Below, in pieces: positions 34,578 to 43,852 of a stretch of DNA of 57,166 nt (its first letter is position 1; the number at the start of each line of letters is the position of its first letter). The stretch is from Rhizobium sullae (GTDB lineage: Bacteria; Pseudomonadota; Alphaproteobacteria; Rhizobiales; Rhizobiaceae). The stretch is taken from the NCBI RefSeq assembly GCF_900169785.1, contig NZ_FWER01000033.1:1-57166 (forward strand), written 5' to 3'. Position numbers and translations under genes: made by a program. Below the pieces are notes generated by a model, which was not told where the DNA came from, did not search any database, and saw only the letters and a program-made list of their open reading frames with translations.

Positions 34578-36298
34578 CGCACAGAACTCCCGTTCTTGAG
34601 ATTGGCTGGTTCGATGTAGCGGAAACGCCGCGAGCGATCCCGGTCGCGTGGATCGGGGCGCGGAATGGCGGAGATGAGCGCTTGGGTATAGGCGTGCTCC
34701 GGCGTGTTGCAGATCTTGTCCGCATCTCCAACTTCGACAAGCCGGCCCTTGTACATTACGCCGACACGATCGCACATGTAGCGAATGACGCCGATGTCGT
34801 GGCTGATGAAGATGTAGGCAAGGCCGAGCTCGTCCTGCAAGCGCATCAAAAGGTCGAGGACCTGCGAGCGCACGGATACGTCGAGCGCCGAAGTCGCTTC
34901 GTCGGCAACGATGATGCGTGGGCTGAGCGTGATGGCGCGGGCAATGCCGATGCGCTGACGCTGGCCTCCGGAAAAAGCATGCGGGTAACGTTCACGGGTC
35001 GTCGGATCGAGCCCCACCTGCTCCATCAGGTGACAAATGCGTTCATCGAGTGCCCGGCCGCGTGCGATGCCGTTGACAAGCAGCGGCTCGCCGATGATTT
35101 GCGAGACGGTCATACGGGGATTGAGAGAGCCGAAGGGGTCCTGGAACACCATGCGCAGTTCGCGCCGCGCAGCGGCAAGCGGTTGCCCCTTCGCGGTTGC
35201 CAGATCGATCATGCCGCCATCAGCGCGGCGATACAGAATCTCGCCCGCGGTCGGATCGATGAGGCGCATGATCGAACGTCCCATCGTCGTCTTTCCGGAC
35301 CCGCTTTCGCCGACGATGCCGAGCGTCTCGCCCGGCAGGAGAGAAATGGAGACATCGTCGAGCGCTTTGACCTCGCCGAAATCCATGGACACGTTGCGGA
35401 GCTCGAGAATTGGCGCTGCCGTCCTGTCGAGCGGCGCCCGCGCCAGCCTGATTTCGGCCTTGGCTTCCAGTTTCAAAACGGAGCCGATCAGCATCCGGGT
35501 GTAATCGTCTTTCGGCGCATGAAAAATCTGCTCGACTGGGGCGTATTCCTTGGCGACGCCGTTGTGCATGACGAGCACGTCGTCAGCGATTTGCGCCACG
35601 ACGCCCATGTCGTGCGTTATGAAAAGCACCGCCATGCCGTAAGCCTTTTGTAGTCGGGCAATCAGGTCGAGGATTTCGGCTTGCGTGGTGACGTCCAAAG
35701 CCGTCGTAGGCTCGTCGGCGATCAGCAACTGCGGCTTGCATGCGAGCGCCATTGCGATCATGGCGCGCTGGCGCATGCCGCCCGAATATTGGAACGTATA
35801 GCGATCCACGGCTTTTTCCGGGAAAGGAATCTCCACCTGCTTCAGAAGTGATATCGCTTCGGCGCGTGCATCCGCCTTGCTCATCCTGGTGTGAAGACGA
35901 AGTGCTTCGATGATCTGGTCGCCCACCGTGTGGACCGGCGAGAGTGACGACATCGGTTCCTGGAAAATCATGGCAATGTCGCGGCCGCGTATGGCGCGGA
36001 TGTGGCGCCCGCGCGGGTTAAGACTGACGAGATTAACGGAGCGACCGTCTTTGCCATTCAGGACGATGGACCCGCCGCAGATACGGCCTGGCGCGTCTAA
36101 GATCTGCAGGATCGAGCGGGCCGTCACGGACTTGCCGGAGCCGCTCTCGCCGACGACGCAAAGCGTCTTTCCCGGCTCGATGGAAAAGGAAAGATCATCG
36201 ACTGCGCGAAAGGCGCCGTTGCGCAAGGCAAAGTCGACGGTCAGGTTCTGCACCTGCAGGAGCGCCCTGCCAGCCGTGATCGGAACGATGTCGGTCAT
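34574..36298 (-). CDS. ABC importer double ATPase (fused DppD-DppF type)
   Basis: The 574-aa product holds two full ATPase domains. Domain 1 has GESGSGKSV near 50-58 and YSGGMRQRAMIAMAL; domain 2 has GESGSGKTT and FSGGQRQRIGIARAI with LLMRLQ and HDIGVIRYM. Each has its own Walker B (IADEPTTALD, VADEATSALD). Such fusions replace the DppD/DppF pair of family 5 importers. ATG 36298 was chosen because the preceding part of the frame is not protein-like and overlaps the permease. Seven bases separate it from the permease stop. Confidence 0.9.
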   Translation of the reverse strand: MTDIVPITAGRALLQVQNLTVDFALRNGAFRAVDDLSFSIEPGKTLCVVGESGSGKSVTARSILQILDAPGRICGGSIVLNGKDGRSVNLVSLNPRGRHIRAIRGRDIAMIFQEPMSSLSPVHTVGDQIIEALRLHTRMSKADARAEAISLLKQVEIPFPEKAVDRYTFQYSGGMRQRAMIAMALACKPQLLIADEPTTALDVTTQAEILDLIARLQKAYGMAVLFITHDMGVVAQIADDVLVMHNGVAKEYAPVEQIFHAPKDDYTRMLIGSVLKLEAKAEIRLARAPLDRTAAPILELRNVSMDFGEVKALDDVSISLLPGETLGIVGESGSGKTTMGRSIMRLIDPTAGEILYRRADGGMIDLATAKGQPLAAARRELRMVFQDPFGSLNPRMTVSQIIGEPLLVNGIARGRALDERICHLMEQVGLDPTTRERYPHAFSGGQRQRIGIARAITLSPRIIVADEATSALDVSVRSQVLDLLMRLQDELGLAYIFISHDIGVIRYMCDRVGVMYKGRLVEVGDADKICNTPEHAYTQALISAIPRPDPRDRDRSRRFRYIEPANLKNGSSVR

Positions 36299-36305
36299 GC
36301 CGGCC

Positions 36306-37427
36306 TCATTTGTTGTATGGGTCAGCCGCATCGCGCAGGCCGTCGCCGAGAAGGTTGAGCGCCATAACCGCGACGACGACGGCCGCGCCCGGCAGGAAGA
36401 GCCATGGCGCCGTGGCGATCGAGCGGATGTTTTGAGCCTCGCGCAAAAGCACACCCCAGGAGATGGTCGGCGGCTGCAGGCCGAGGCCCAGGAAGGAGAG
36501 GGAGGTCTCCGCAAGGATCATCGCCGGCACGGCGAGCGTGATCGACGCTATGATGTGGCTCGCGAAACTCGGCAGCATGTGGCGGAAGATGATGCGCCTT
36601 TCGCGAACGCCGTCCAATCTCGCGGCAGCGACGAATTCCTCGGTACGCAAGGACAGAAAGCGGCCCCGTACGACACGGGCAAGCTGCGCCCAACCGGTCA
36701 GCGACAGGATGATGGTGATCATCATGTACTGGAGCGTTGCCGGCCAGCCCTGCGGGAGCGCCGCCGCCATCGCAAGCCAGATCGGGATCGTCGGCAGCGA
36801 CAGCACGAAATCGATGACGCGCTGCATGAAGAAATCGATGCGGCCGCCGTAATAGCCGGAAATGCCGCCGAGCACGATGCCGAGCAGCAGCGAAAAGAAG
36901 ACACCGACAAGGCCGATCGACAGCGAGATCTGAGAGCCCTGAACCGTCCGGCTAAAGACGTCGCGCCCGAGTCGGTCGGCGCCGAACAGCAGAAGAGGGC
37001 TCGCCTTGTCGGACGAAGCGATCAGATGGATGTTCGTTCTAAATAAGCCGAGCACCGAATATTCATAGCCGCGCCCGAACAGCTGGACGTCGACCCGTTT
37101 CGTCCTGTCCTCCTTGTAGATCGCCGCAAGGGTTTCCGGGTCGCGGGTGAGCTTCATCGCATAGTAGTGCAGATCGATAGAGAGGCCATTGTCCGCGTCG
37201 ACGAAATGCAGCGCCTGCGGCGGATGAAAGGTCGCCCGAGCGTTCTGCAGGTTCGGATCGTTGATGGCGAAGAAGCCCGGAACGACGGCAACGATGTACA
37301 TCAGGATGGTGACGACGAGGGCAACCATGGCAAGCCGGTGCCGGCGGAAGGCCCACCAGATGAGCTGCCATTGCGAGGCGACGGCGGCACGATCCGGCGA
37401 AAGATTTGTGACAGCAATGTCGGTCAC
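36306..37427 (-). CDS. ABC importer permease, DppC type (importer 1)
   Basis: The 373-aa membrane protein has an N-terminal helix (LAMVALVVTILMYIVAVVPGFF), a long periplasmic part (about 55-155, containing FGADRLGRDVFSR, the DppC signature) and five further helices with the coupling loop AARLDGVRERRIIFRHMLP. It forms the channel with the permease encoded upstream. Confidence 0.9.
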   Translation of the reverse strand: MTDIAVTNLSPDRAAVASQWQLIWWAFRRHRLAMVALVVTILMYIVAVVPGFFAINDPNLQNARATFHPPQALHFVDADNGLSIDLHYYAMKLTRDPETLAAIYKEDRTKRVDVQLFGRGYEYSVLGLFRTNIHLIASSDKASPLLLFGADRLGRDVFSRTVQGSQISLSIGLVGVFFSLLLGIVLGGISGYYGGRIDFFMQRVIDFVLSLPTIPIWLAMAAALPQGWPATLQYMMITIILSLTGWAQLARVVRGRFLSLRTEEFVAAARLDGVRERRIIFRHMLPSFASHIIASITLAVPAMILAETSLSFLGLGLQPPTISWGVLLREAQNIRSIATAPWLFLPGAAVVVAVMALNLLGDGLRDAADPYNK

Positions 37428-37436
37428 GATCAGCTC

Positions 37437-38423
37437 CTATTCCAACCGGATGCGGGGATCGACCAGCGCAAGCAGGATGTCGCTGATCAGCGAGCCGATC
37501 AGCGTGAGCGCGCAGATCAAAAGCACGAAGGCGCCGGCCAGATACATGTCCTGCGCCATCAGCGCCTGCAGCAACAGGGGGGCCGCCGTCGGCAGATTGA
37601 GGACGATCGCCACGACGACGGAACCGGAAATAAGGTTGGGAAGCAGCCAGGCAATCGTCGAGATGAACGGATTGAGCGCGATCCGTAAGGGATACTTCAC
37701 GAGCAGCCTGAACTCCGAGAGACCCTTTGCCCGTGCCGTCGTGACGTAAGGTTTTGGCAATTCGTCAAGCATGTTCGCGCGCATGACGCGGATCAAGCTT
37801 GCGGTCGAGGATACGGCCAGGATGATTACCGGAAGCCATATATGCGAAAACAGGTCGAGTATCTTGGCGAAGCTCCAGGGCGCAGTCTCGAACTCGGACG
37901 AAAAGAGACCGCCGACGTCCTGACCGAATTCGACGGCAGCGATATACATCAGCACGAGCGCCAGCAGGAACGAGGGGATAGCCAATCCCAGGAAGGTGAA
38001 GGCGGTAAAAAAATAGTCGCCGATCGAATATTTACGCACGGCGGAAAAGACGCCGATCGGAAGTGCGATCGCCCAGGTGGCGATCAGCGTCGAAAGAGCA
38101 AGCACCAGCGTCAACGCAATGCGCTCCCAGATGAGGCCGGAGACCGGTTGTTGCCATTCGAAGGAGATGCCGAAGTCGCCGCGGGAAACGATGCCCCATA
38201 TCCATTTGAAATATTGCACGAGCATCGGATCATCGAGGCCGAAACGCTCGCGCAATTGCGCCGCGGTATTCTGATCGATGACCTCGTTCGACGCAGCAAG
38301 CGTTGCGATATAGGTCGTGACGTAATCGCCCGGCGGGAGCTGGATAAGTACAAAGGCCAGGAAGCTGACAGCGAAAAGGGATGGGATCATCCACAGAAGG
38401 CGTTTAGCGATGAAGACAAGCAT
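37437..38423 (-). CDS. ABC importer permease, DppB type (importer 1)
   Basis: The 328-aa protein starts MLVFIAKRLLWMIPSLFAVS, the classic DppB opening, and has VQYFKWIWGIVSRGDFG and the loop TTARAKGLSEFRLLVKYPLRIALNP. ATG 38423 was chosen since the frame upstream is not conserved. It lies 94 bases after the binding protein stop. Confidence 0.9.
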   Translation of the reverse strand: MLVFIAKRLLWMIPSLFAVSFLAFVLIQLPPGDYVTTYIATLAASNEVIDQNTAAQLRERFGLDDPMLVQYFKWIWGIVSRGDFGISFEWQQPVSGLIWERIALTLVLALSTLIATWAIALPIGVFSAVRKYSIGDYFFTAFTFLGLAIPSFLLALVLMYIAAVEFGQDVGGLFSSEFETAPWSFAKILDLFSHIWLPVIILAVSSTASLIRVMRANMLDELPKPYVTTARAKGLSEFRLLVKYPLRIALNPFISTIAWLLPNLISGSVVVAIVLNLPTAAPLLLQALMAQDMYLAGAFVLLICALTLIGSLISDILLALVDPRIRLE

Positions 38424-38517
38424 GAGGCATCTCTTGCATTGAACACCGCTTCCGAAGTTTCCGGACAGCGTGCTTGAAAGAAGCGCCGCCCCAAAAGGGC
38501 GGCGCGGGAACGGCAAA

Positions 38518-40458
38518 TCAGCTCGTGAAGCTAAACTGCTGGGGCAGTGCCGGTCCCGGATTGGGCCAGGACCAGCTATCCGGCTGCTTTTCCGGGACAT
38601 TGCGCAGGTTGTTGCGGATGATGCCGAAGCCGCCGACGGCAAGGCAGAGGCCGACTGTCTCGAATTCGTCAGCCGCGATGTCGAAGATCTGCTTCATGAT
38701 CGCACCGCGCTTGTCGAGATCGGCGGTCGAACGGGCGCCGTCGAAGAGCTTCATGCGTGTCTTCTGACTTTCCGGCGGTTCTTCGCCGCGTGCGCCGTTC
38801 GACGTATACCAAAGCGACCACGGAATGGCGTAGCGCGAGCCTTGCGGGTGGAAGGCGAAGAAGTCGCGCGGATCAAGCATCGGATCAAGTCCGCCCGGAC
38901 CCGGCCAGACCGCCGCATCATGCGCGTTGTCGTCGCCGCGGGTATAATAGAGGGCGCGCTCGATCGTATTGACCTTCATGTCGATGCCGATCTGCGCCCA
39001 ATGCGCCTTGACCAGTTCCAAGGCATCGACGAGGTCGGGATAGAGCGTCGGAATGACGTCGACCGTGAAAAACACCTTCTGGCCGTCGGGCCGGAGGCGG
39101 AACCCGTTCCCGTCCTTCTTGTCGTAGCCTGCCTGATCCAGCATCGCGCCCGCTTTGTCAGGATCGTATTCGGTAAACTGGCGCGCGAGCTTTTCGTGAT
39201 ACCACGGATGCTCAGGGCGGGGTCCGGCCTGGTAGCCTTCGCTCTGCCCGAAATACACGATGTCGATCAATTCTAGCCGGTTGATTCCAAGCGAAAGCGC
39301 CTGCCTGAACGACTTGTCGGCAAACATCTTGCGTAGGGCAGGATCCTTGTGGGTCATGTTGAAGTAGATCTGGCACTGCTGTGAGGCGGACGGCACCAGC
39401 GACAGTAGGCGGTAGTCGCCTTTGTCCATGTTCTGGGAGAGCGTCGGCTTGTTCGAGAGAACGCTGATATGGCGCTCCTGGATGTCGATCTTCCCGGAGA
39501 TGACATTCAGCATCAGCGACTCGACGTCCTGCGAGATGCTGAAATTGATCTCATCGACATAGGGAAGCTGGTTGCCTTGGGTATCGACCTGCCAGAAATA
39601 GGGGTTCCGGGTCATGACGACGCGCGTCGCGCCGCCGCTGTAAGGCTCCTTCACGACCCATGGATCGAGCGTCGGCTTGGCCGGGTTGCCCCACCGCGAT
39701 GGAATCTCGATATCGCCGCAGCGCGCGCGGAAGAGATCCGTCCAGCTGCCGGCGCCTGCCTTCGTGACGTCTTCGGCGATATTGGGATTGTATTTCGGCA
39801 GGAACTGGCTGCAATAATGCTTCGGAAAGAGTGTCGGATGCTGGCCGAGCGGCGTCGCGAGGTTTTCCAGATAGAGCGCGTTTGCCGCAGCAAAGGTGAA
39901 TTTCACCGTAAATTCATCGATCTTCTCGACATTGACGGCCTTGCCCGCAACCGACAGCTGCGCAGGCGTCGAGCTGTAGAGCTCGCTGTTCTTCACGCAG
40001 TCCTCAATGGCAAAAACGATGTCATCGGCGGTGAAAGGATGGCCATCGGACCAGCGGACCCCTTCGATGAGGTGGAAGGTAAACTGGGAGGCGTCGTCGT
40101 TGATTTCCCAACGTTCGGCGAGGTTGGGCATAACCTGCGTAAATTCCAGATTCCAGCGCACGAGGCTCTGGTTGCCGACCATGCGCAGGATGCCATTATG
40201 GTCGGATGAACCTCGGAGCCCGCGGCGGAGAGTTCCGCCATAAGTGCCGACCTTTTCGAGAGGCGTCACGACCATCGGCTTTTTCGGCAGCCGTTCAGAG
40301 AGCGGCGGCAGCTTTCCGTCCTTGGCAAGCTGCGCCAATGCGGGCGCTTCGCCGCCTGCCGCAGCGACGCGGCCAGCAATGGACAAGGCTGCCACTCCGG
40401 CCATGCCTCCGAGCACGGCGCGCCGAGTGACGCCGCGAGACAGTATTTCATCACGCAT
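38518..40458 (-). CDS. Family 5 solute-binding protein with Tat signal (importer 1)
   Basis: The 646-aa product begins with a twin-arginine-type signal (SRGVTRRAVLGGMAG, cleavage near AAAGG) and is longer than normal DppA proteins (about 530). It has the family 5 features WEINDDASQFTFHLIEGVRWSDG, DDIVFAIEDC and late LGINRLELI. Family 5 proteins bind peptides, and in several bacteria also oligosaccharides. The two dehydratases of this operon make a sugar acid or oligosaccharide ligand more likely. The gene faces the RraA-like gene across a 216-base control region. Confidence 0.85.
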   Translation of the reverse strand: MRDEILSRGVTRRAVLGGMAGVAALSIAGRVAAAGGEAPALAQLAKDGKLPPLSERLPKKPMVVTPLEKVGTYGGTLRRGLRGSSDHNGILRMVGNQSLVRWNLEFTQVMPNLAERWEINDDASQFTFHLIEGVRWSDGHPFTADDIVFAIEDCVKNSELYSSTPAQLSVAGKAVNVEKIDEFTVKFTFAAANALYLENLATPLGQHPTLFPKHYCSQFLPKYNPNIAEDVTKAGAGSWTDLFRARCGDIEIPSRWGNPAKPTLDPWVVKEPYSGGATRVVMTRNPYFWQVDTQGNQLPYVDEINFSISQDVESLMLNVISGKIDIQERHISVLSNKPTLSQNMDKGDYRLLSLVPSASQQCQIYFNMTHKDPALRKMFADKSFRQALSLGINRLELIDIVYFGQSEGYQAGPRPEHPWYHEKLARQFTEYDPDKAGAMLDQAGYDKKDGNGFRLRPDGQKVFFTVDVIPTLYPDLVDALELVKAHWAQIGIDMKVNTIERALYYTRGDDNAHDAAVWPGPGGLDPMLDPRDFFAFHPQGSRYAIPWSLWYTSNGARGEEPPESQKTRMKLFDGARSTADLDKRGAIMKQIFDIAADEFETVGLCLAVGGFGIIRNNLRNVPEKQPDSWSWPNPGPALPQQFSFTS

Positions 40459-40674
40459 AGAGTTCCCTCCCGTTTTGTGCCGGCACGACTGTGATCAACC
40501 GGCGCGACGAGCTCCCTACTCGTCGCAAGGCGCTCTTCTTTAACGCCGTGGGCCGACCATAGACACCTTCTCAAATAATTACAAGAGTTGACAGATAATG
40601 ACAGATTTAGTAGCTCTGCGGCATAGAAAATGGCTGTCGCTGCCGGAAAAGACCGCCTCGAGAGTGTGAAAAAC
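40459..40674. promoter_or_regulatory. Divergent control region between the two sugar-acid operons
   Basis: This 216-base stretch drives the minus importer operon and the plus RraA-GntR operon. It holds a direct repeat of TGACAGAT at 40589-40596 and 40599-40606 (10-base period), the first copy overlapping a TTGACA (40588-40593) that could be a -35 element. The repeat spacing puts both copies on the same helix face. The GntR regulator encoded downstream is a likely binder. Confidence 0.5.
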
Positions 40675-41388
40675 ATGGAACTGTCAGATGCTGTGCGCGA
40701 AAAACTGAAAGCTGTTTCGACGGCGACGCTGACGACGGTGCTGCTGAAGCGCGGCTTGAGGAACGTCTTCATTTGCGGCGTCCACAAGATCAATCCGCAG
40801 GCCCCGCGCCTCGTCGGCCCTGCCTTCACGCTGCGCTACATTCCCGCCCGCGAGGACATCGATCACCTTGGCGTCTTTGCCGATCGGAGCCATCCGCAGC
40901 GCCGCGCCATCGAGGAGTGTCCGCCGGGCTGCGTGCTGGTCATCGACAGCCGCAAGGATCCTTCTGCGGCATCGGCCGGCGGTATTCTGATTACGCGCCT
41001 TTTCAAGCGGGGTGCGGCCGGCGTCGTCACAGACGGCGGTTTCCGGGATACGCCGGATATCGCCGCTTTGCCGTTCGCCGCTTATCACGCGGCACCATCG
41101 GCGCCGACGAACTTGGTGCGCCATCATGCGCTCGACATCAATCAGCCGATCGGCTGCGGCGATGTGCCCGTCTACCCGGGCGATATCATGGTTGGCGACA
41201 ACGAGGGCGTGGTCGTCATCCCCGCTGCGATGGCCGAGGAGGTGGCAAACGAGGCCTTCGAGCAGACGGTCTTCGAAGACTTCGTCGAGGAGCGGGTGCA
41301 GGCCGGGCAAGGCATATTCGGCCTTTACCCTCCCGGCGAGGAGGCAGCCGCGGAATTTGCTGCCTGGCGGCAGAAAGAAGGGCGATGA
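40675..41388 (+). CDS. RraA/HMG aldolase-like protein
   Basis: The 237-aa product matches the RraA-like fold with the Mg-binding motif GGFRD (121-125), which in the 4-hydroxy-4-methyl-2-oxoglutarate/4-carboxy-4-hydroxy-2-oxoadipate aldolases carries catalytic Arg and Asp. In a sugar-acid operon it is more likely a lyase or decarboxylase for a keto acid than the RNase E inhibitor RraA. The ATG at 40675 fits the family N-terminus (LSDAVREKLKAVSTATLTT); the frame also opens at 40630. Its stop overlaps the GntR start. Confidence 0.8.
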   Translation: MELSDAVREKLKAVSTATLTTVLLKRGLRNVFICGVHKINPQAPRLVGPAFTLRYIPAREDIDHLGVFADRSHPQRRAIEECPPGCVLVIDSRKDPSAASAGGILITRLFKRGAAGVVTDGGFRDTPDIAALPFAAYHAAPSAPTNLVRHHALDINQPIGCGDVPVYPGDIMVGDNEGVVVIPAAMAEEVANEAFEQTVFEDFVEERVQAGQGIFGLYPPGEEAAAEFAAWRQKEGR

Positions 41389-42101
41389 TGAAACTGTCGG
41401 CCGTTGCCGATTCGAACCGGGGCGCAACGCGCTTCAGTGACATCATCTACGAGAAGATCGTGGGGATGATTGCGGACGGAAACTTTCCGGTGAATGAGCG
41501 GTTGCCGCCGGAATCGAAGCTCGCCGTCATGTTCGGTGCATCAAGGCCTGTCGTGCGCGAAGCGCTCGAGCGTTTGAGGGCTGACGGACTGGTCGTCTCG
41601 CGCAAGGGTTCAGGCTCCTACGTGCGGCAACGACCGGATTCGTCCATGCTGAAAATGGTCCCGGTCGGCTCCCTTGCCGACGTGCAGCGTTTTTTCGAAT
41701 TCCGCGCCGGCCTCGAGGCCGAGGCCGCGGAGCTTGCCGCACGCAACTGGCAGCCGGCCGACAAGGAGCGGATAACCGCCGCGCTCTTTGCTATCGAACA
41801 ATGTCTGCGGGACGGCAAACTTGGCGCCGAGGAGGACCAGGCGCTTCACGATGCGATTGCCATGGCAACCGGAAACCAGTTCCACATCACGGTTCGCGAG
41901 TGGTTCAGGCCGCATTTCGCCATCGGGCACTCGGTGACGCGAAGCCTGAGCCTCAAGCGGACGCCCGAACAGATACGCAGCGTCCAGGACGAGCACGCGG
42001 TGATCGTGGAGGCAATCTTGGCGCGCAACGAAGCCGAGGCCCATGACGCGATGAAAAGACACATACTGAATGCGCGCGCCCGCATGTTCCAGGGGGTTTG
42101 A
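41385..42101 (+). CDS. GntR/FadR-family regulator of the sugar-acid locus
   Basis: The 238-aa product has an N-terminal winged helix (about 15-80, RLPPESKLAVMFGASRPVVREAL, wing KGSGSYV) and a helical FCD domain with ligand residues in the DQALHDAI and DEHAVIVEAI helices. FadR-type regulators in such loci respond to a pathway acid. The ATG overlaps the RraA stop by four bases. A second ATG follows directly. It probably controls both divergent operons. Confidence 0.9.
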   Translation: MMKLSAVADSNRGATRFSDIIYEKIVGMIADGNFPVNERLPPESKLAVMFGASRPVVREALERLRADGLVVSRKGSGSYVRQRPDSSMLKMVPVGSLADVQRFFEFRAGLEAEAAELAARNWQPADKERITAALFAIEQCLRDGKLGAEEDQALHDAIAMATGNQFHITVREWFRPHFAIGHSVTRSLSLKRTPEQIRSVQDEHAVIVEAILARNEAEAHDAMKRHILNARARMFQGV

Positions 42102-42124
42102 GCGATGTTGGGGAGGAAGGGACG

Positions 42125-42955
42125 ATGAAACGGCTGGCTCTCACAGGCGCTGCCGGACGCATAGGGACGTTGCTGCGCCCGCTTCTTCGGCCGTATGTCG
42201 AGCACGTGCGCCTGATCGATTTCCATGAACCTGCCCGGCTCGGTGAAAATGAAAGCTTCGTCAGGGCTGACCTTACAAGGCTCGATGAGGCAACGGCCGC
42301 CCTTGAGGATGTTGATGGCGTCGTCCATCTGGCCGGCATTGCAAGCGGCATCGACATGAACGCCATTTTGCAGGCGAACGTGCTTGGGACATACAATCTC
42401 TACGAGGCCGCACGGATCAACAGCGTCCGGCGGGTCGTCTACGCATCGAGCAATCACGCCACGGGCTTTTATCCGCGCGGCCAGATCGTGTCTCCGCTGG
42501 ATCCTATGCGCCCGGACAGCCCTTATGGGCTTTCCAAATGCTGGGGCGAACTGGTGGGAGGGCTTTACTACGACACCTGCGGCATTCGCACTTTTTCCAT
42601 CCGCATCGGCAACGCCGGAACCTACCCTAACAGCGAGCGGTCGGTGGCAATCTGGATCAGTGCGCGGGATCTGGCGCAATTGGTCAGGATCGGCCTATCC
42701 CACCCGCTTATCGCCGCAACAGTGGTCTACGGCGTTTCCGATACCGAGGAGCCCTGGTGGGACAACGAGGTCGCGGCCAAATTGGGCTATCAGCCGCAAG
42801 ACCGCCCGCGGGATCATGCGCGCATCGAGGAGCCGTCAGAAGGGCCGGTTGCTCTTGCGTTCCAGGGCGGAGGGTTCTGTGAGATCAATCACGACGGCAT
42901 CATCCGCACGCGGGACGCCGAGGGTTTGGCCAAGAGCCTGGAGACGGTTCCGTGA
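42125..42955 (+). CDS. NAD-dependent uronate dehydrogenase-like SDR
   Basis: The 276-aa extended short-chain dehydrogenase has the NAD motif TGAAGRIG (7-14), the catalytic pair Y134/K138 (PYGLSKCWGE) and the S-N-H segment ASSNHATGFYP that is typical of uronate dehydrogenase (Udh). Udh oxidises galacturonate or glucuronate at C1 to the aldarolactone. The start has GGGGAGGAAGG upstream. Its stop overlaps the next start (GTGA). Similarity to Udh is recalled, not computed; other aldose dehydrogenases are possible. Confidence 0.8.
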   Translation: MKRLALTGAAGRIGTLLRPLLRPYVEHVRLIDFHEPARLGENESFVRADLTRLDEATAALEDVDGVVHLAGIASGIDMNAILQANVLGTYNLYEAARINSVRRVVYASSNHATGFYPRGQIVSPLDPMRPDSPYGLSKCWGELVGGLYYDTCGIRTFSIRIGNAGTYPNSERSVAIWISARDLAQLVRIGLSHPLIAATVVYGVSDTEEPWWDNEVAAKLGYQPQDRPRDHARIEEPSEGPVALAFQGGGFCEINHDGIIRTRDAEGLAKSLETVP

Positions 42956-43830
42956 CGGCGCCGCGGATCATCCATCCGGAAGTCCGTCCGATGCTGCAGC
43001 AACCGCTGGGCGTCGGCGAATCGCCGGTATGGGACGAGAAGACCGGATATCTTTGGCTCGTAGACATCCAGGCGCCGGCTATCGTCCGGCTTTCGGCGCA
43101 GGGGAAGATCGACAGCTTCCGAATGCCTTCGGCGATCGGCAGCCTTGGGCTTTGCCGTGACCGCCGTATCGTTGTTGCCCTTCGATCGGGCATTCACCTT
43201 TTCGACCCCGCTTCCGGAAGCCTCGAGTTTTTATGCGATCCAGTGGGGAGAGGCGTAAATTGCCGCCTCAACGATGGCAAGGTTGGCCCTGACGGCCATT
43301 TCTGGGTCGGGTCGATGAGCGAAGCCAAGCCGCAGGTCAATGATGCGGCGCTTTACCGGGTGAGCTCCGATGGCATGGCGCGGACCATCGCAACAGGATT
43401 GACCAGCTCCAACGGCCTTGCCTGGTCGCCAGACGGCCGGCGGATGTATCACTCCGACAGCCGCCAATGCTTCCTGCAGGCTTTTGATTTCGATCCGGCC
43501 ACAGGCGAGCCCGGAAACGCCGGACGGCTTCGGGTCTTCACGGAGGAGGAGGGCCGGCCGGACGGCGCCGCAACCGACCGGGACGGCACCTATTGGAGTG
43601 CAGGCGTTTCTGCGGGCCGGCTCAACCGGATTTCTCCAGGTGGCGACATCGTCGAGATTTATATTCTGCCGGTCGCCGCACCAACGATGCCCTGCTTCGG
43701 CGGGCCGGATATGCGGACGCTCTTCGTCACTAGCCTATCGAGCGATCGCAGCGGCCATTTCGAAGCGGGTACGGTCATCGCCTTTGACGTGGATGCGGAG
43801 GGCCTGCCGCCCTTCCGGTTCAGCAATTGA
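42952..43830 (+). CDS. SMP-30/gluconolactonase family lactonase
   Basis: The 292-aa beta-propeller protein has the SMP-30 metal ligands in GESPVWD (Glu), NDGKVGPDGHFWVGSM (Asn), SNGLAWSPDGRRMYHSDS (Asn, Asp) and PDGAATDRDG. It would hydrolyse a sugar lactone, fitting directly after a uronate/aldose dehydrogenase. Start codon is GTG, overlapping the previous stop. Confidence 0.85.
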   Translation: MTAPRIIHPEVRPMLQQPLGVGESPVWDEKTGYLWLVDIQAPAIVRLSAQGKIDSFRMPSAIGSLGLCRDRRIVVALRSGIHLFDPASGSLEFLCDPVGRGVNCRLNDGKVGPDGHFWVGSMSEAKPQVNDAALYRVSSDGMARTIATGLTSSNGLAWSPDGRRMYHSDSRQCFLQAFDFDPATGEPGNAGRLRVFTEEEGRPDGAATDRDGTYWSAGVSAGRLNRISPGGDIVEIYILPVAAPTMPCFGGPDMRTLFVTSLSSDRSGHFEAGTVIAFDVDAEGLPPFRFSN

Positions 43831-43852
43831 TGGAAGGGAACAGGGAAAGAAG

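Noticed and set aside
40675..41388. Assignment as RNase E inhibitor RraA
   Set aside because: Location in a catabolic operon and an intact GGFRD aldolase motif point to an enzyme.
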